A stretch of DNA of 64,000 nt. Origin: JAGPUQ01 sp947084925. Its GTDB lineage: Bacteria > Pseudomonadota > Gammaproteobacteria > Pseudomonadales > Porticoccaceae. Positions 62,262-64,000 of the stretch are shown here, piece by piece. Location: positions 1-64,000 of the forward strand of contig CAMTUJ010000030.1 of the NCBI GenBank assembly GCA_947084925.1, written 5' to 3'. The notes under the pieces are model-generated. The model was not told the origin of the DNA. It saw only the letters and a program-made list of their open reading frames with translations, and searched no databases. Numbering within the stretch: position 1 is the first letter of the stretch; each line of letters opens with the position of its first letter. Made by a program: the position numbers and the translations under genes.

Positions 62262-63581
62262 ATGACCGACCCCAATCTCAGCCACTGGTGGCAGCCTTTT
62301 ACCAATGTGCGGGGCTTCCGCCAGAACCCTCGCCTGATCGCGCGCGCCGAAGGCTGCTTCGTCTACACGCCGGACGGGCGCGAGGTACTCGACATCACCG
62401 CCGGGCTCTGGTGCGTCAATCTCGGCCACAGCCGGCGCGAAATCGCCGACGCCGTCCACAAGCAGTTGCTGGAAATGGATTTCGCGCCGCCATTCCAGTT
62501 CGGTGCGCCGGTGACCTTCCGCTTCGCCGAGAAACTGGCGCACTACGCGCCGCCCGGACTCGACCGGGTGTTCTTCACCAACTCGGGGTCCGAATCCGTG
62601 GAGACCGCGATGAAGATCGCCCACGTCTGGCAGCGCGCCCGGGGCAAGGCCGGCAAGACGCGCTTCATCGCCCGCGAGCGCGGCTATCACGGCGTCAACG
62701 TCGGCGGCACCTCGCTGCAAGGGATTCCCAACAACCGCAAGGGGTTCCCCACCCTGGACAACGTCGATTTCCTGCCCGACCTGCTCGATATTCCCGCCAA
62801 TGCCTTCAGTCGCGGGCTGCCGGAGCAGGGCGCGCACAAACTCGATGCCCTGGAAAAACTCATCGCCCAGCGCGGCGCCGAGAATATCTGCGCGGTGGTG
62901 GTGGAACCCATCGTCGGCGCCGGCGGCATGGTGCCGCCGGCCGTGGGTTATCTGCAACGCCTGCGCGAAATCTGTACCCGCCACGACATCCTGCTGATCT
63001 TCGACGAGGTGGTCACCGGCTTCGGGCGCACCGGCTCGGTCTTCGCCGCCATCGAGTTCGGCGTGACGCCGGACATCATGACCACCGCCAAGGCGATCAA
63101 CGGCGGCACCGTGCCCATGGGTGGCGTGTTCGTGCACCGGGACATCCAGCAGGCCATTTTCGACGCGGCGCCCGCGGGCGTACCGGAAATCTTCCACGGC
63201 AATACCTACGCGGGTTCGCCGGTGGCGGCGGCAGCGGGCTTGGCCGCCTTCGAGATTTACGAACGCGAGGGGCTGCTGACGCGCGCTTCCGGCCCCATCG
63301 GTCGCTACTGGGAAAATGTCCTGCACAGCCTGCGCGACATCCCGCACCTGATCGACATCCGCAACTACGGCCTGCTGGGTGCCGTGACGTTTGCGCCCGA
63401 TCCGGCCAAATACCCGGGCGGCGTTGGCGTGCCGGTGCACAACCGCTGCTGGGAGAACGGCCTGCTGTGCCGCGCCGTGGGGGACAACCTGGTGATGTCG
63501 CCACCGCTGGTCATCAGCGAAGCGGAAATTGACCTGTTCGTCGCGCGATTGCGACAATCGATTCGCGATGTGCTGGGCTGA
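62262..63581 (+). CDS. Class III omega-amino-acid:pyruvate aminotransferase (beta-alanine type)
   Basis: A 439-residue PLP enzyme similar to beta-alanine--pyruvate transaminases. The N-terminus HWWQPFTNVRGFRQNPRLIA, FFTNSGSESVETAMKIAHVW, the PLP Asp in LLIFDEVVTGFGRTGSVFAA and the Schiff-base Lys in TTAKAINGGTVPMGGVFV are all present. The expected reaction moves an amino group from an omega-amino acid to pyruvate. It stands divergent from the ThDP enzyme, recalling aminotransferase/ThDP pairs in aminosulfonate breakdown. However, the ThDP enzyme here is acetolactate-synthase-like, so that link is only speculative. Confidence 0.92.
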   Translation: MTDPNLSHWWQPFTNVRGFRQNPRLIARAEGCFVYTPDGREVLDITAGLWCVNLGHSRREIADAVHKQLLEMDFAPPFQFGAPVTFRFAEKLAHYAPPGLDRVFFTNSGSESVETAMKIAHVWQRARGKAGKTRFIARERGYHGVNVGGTSLQGIPNNRKGFPTLDNVDFLPDLLDIPANAFSRGLPEQGAHKLDALEKLIAQRGAENICAVVVEPIVGAGGMVPPAVGYLQRLREICTRHDILLIFDEVVTGFGRTGSVFAAIEFGVTPDIMTTAKAINGGTVPMGGVFVHRDIQQAIFDAAPAGVPEIFHGNTYAGSPVAAAAGLAAFEIYEREGLLTRASGPIGRYWENVLHSLRDIPHLIDIRNYGLLGAVTFAPDPAKYPGGVGVPVHNRCWENGLLCRAVGDNLVMSPPLVISEAEIDLFVARLRQSIRDVLG

Positions 63582-63617
63582 ACGTCCGGTGCTGTTTCTC
63601 TCGACCGAGACTTGCCT

Positions 63618-64000
63618 ATGAAAACCAAAGCCGCCGTGGCCTTCGGCGCCGGCAAACCCCTGGAGATCTGCGATGTGGACCTGGAAGGCCCGCGCGCCGG
63701 TGAAGTGCTGATCGAGGTCAAGGCCACCGGAATCTGCCACACGGACGCCTTCACGCTCTCGGGTGACGATCCCGAAGGACTGTTCCCGGCGATCCTGGGC
63801 CACGAAGGCGCCGGCGTGGTGGTGGAAGTGGGCGCGGGGGTGACCTCGGTGCAACCCGGCGATCATGTGATCCCGCTGTACACGCCCGAATGCCGTCAGT
63901 GCGAGTACTGCCTGCATCCGAAAACCAATCTCTGCCAGGCGATTCGCACCACCCAGGGCCAGGGCCGGATGCCGGACGGCAGCAGCCGCTTTTCCCTCGA
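63618..64000 (+). CDS. frmA: Glutathione-dependent formaldehyde dehydrogenase (class III ADH), cut by the window edge
   Basis: From the ATG at 63618 the frame is open for 127 codons to the window end. The product is a class III alcohol dehydrogenase: start KAAVAFGAGKPLEICDVDLE, catalytic zinc ligands in ATGICHTDAFTLSG and ILGHEGAGVVVEVG, and the structural zinc cysteines in ECRQCEYCLHPKTNLC. It oxidises S-hydroxymethylglutathione; it could also act as an S-nitrosoglutathione reductase. Its position 36 bp after the aminotransferase suggests co-transcription. gshB in this window supplies the glutathione. Confidence 0.92.
   Translation, partial: MKTKAAVAFGAGKPLEICDVDLEGPRAGEVLIEVKATGICHTDAFTLSGDDPEGLFPAILGHEGAGVVVEVGAGVTSVQPGDHVIPLYTPECRQCEYCLHPKTNLCQAIRTTQGQGRMPDGSSRFSL

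Noticed and set aside
60315..63581. A taurine pathway (aminotransferase plus sulfoacetaldehyde acetyltransferase)
   Set aside because: The ThDP enzyme matches acetolactate-synthase-like features rather than Xsc, and no phosphotransacetylase or sulfite exporter is present.
62220..63917. A 565-codon minus-strand frame opposite the aminotransferase and frmA
   Set aside because: Both plus-strand genes have intact catalytic motifs; the opposite frame reads as antisense-type His/Gly/Ala-rich sequence.
1..64000. CRISPR arrays, rRNA genes or prophage modules
   Set aside because: No regularly spaced repeats with spacers, no rRNA signatures and no phage structural or integrase genes were seen. The only mobile signs are the IS fragment, the MITE-like unit and the yggS repeat.

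Overview
The window looks like a chromosomal segment of a GC-rich gammaproteobacterium with a mostly aerobic, lipid- or hydrocarbon-oriented metabolism. Evidence: several neighbourhoods are conserved in Gammaproteobacteria such as Pseudomonas. These are hemA / TPR lipoprotein-lolB-ispE-tRNA-prs-rplY-pth-ychF, trxA-rho with ppx-ppk, hemW-rdgB-DUF4426-metW-metX, yggT-proC-yggS / pilT-pilU, and ruvX-yqgE-tonB-gshB / pilG-H-I-J-K-chpA-B-C. Genus cannot be fixed from the sequence alone. Coding density is very high. No gene-free stretch exceeds 300 bp; the longest is the 254-bp rho leader (16377-16630).

Layout. 1-135: start of an IS5-type transposase running off the left edge. 201-8356: housekeeping genes for haem, isoprenoid, PRPP and translation factors, plus one tRNA-Gln. 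8513-10678: a glycine-zipper protein and an AbgT transporter. 10845-15047: an accessory operon of a Baeyer-Villiger monooxygenase, an HMG-CoA-synthase-like/OB-fold fusion and an SCP-x type thiolase, ending at a bidirectional terminator shared with rho. 15117-22554: rho, trxA, ppx, ppk and a KefB-like antiporter. 22637-29204: the hemW-to-yggS block on the minus strand. 29279-31522: pilT and pilU. 31635-34546: ruvX, yqgE, a TonB-like protein and gshB. 34720-46702: a complete Pil-Chp chemosensory operon that should control twitching motility together with PilT/PilU. 46829-51042: an AlkK-like acyl-CoA ligase and an acyl-CoA dehydrogenase, separated by a MITE-like repeat and a hicAB module.

The most unusual part is 51128-62090, a tightly packed minus-strand set of six genes. 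In transcription order these are a ThDP-dependent acetolactate-synthase-like enzyme, two citrate-synthase/citryl-CoA-lyase-like proteins that both appear to lack the three catalytic residues, a TonB-dependent receptor, an orphan periplasmic ABC-type binding protein, and a 1474-residue sensor kinase. That kinase carries a full phosphorelay (HK, REC, Hpt, REC) fused to intact GGDEF and EAL domains. Gene overlaps and short gaps suggest one transcription unit linking outer-membrane uptake, periplasmic ligand recognition and c-di-GMP output to an unassigned acyl-transfer pathway. A class III aminotransferase and the start of a glutathione-dependent formaldehyde dehydrogenase lie divergently to its right.
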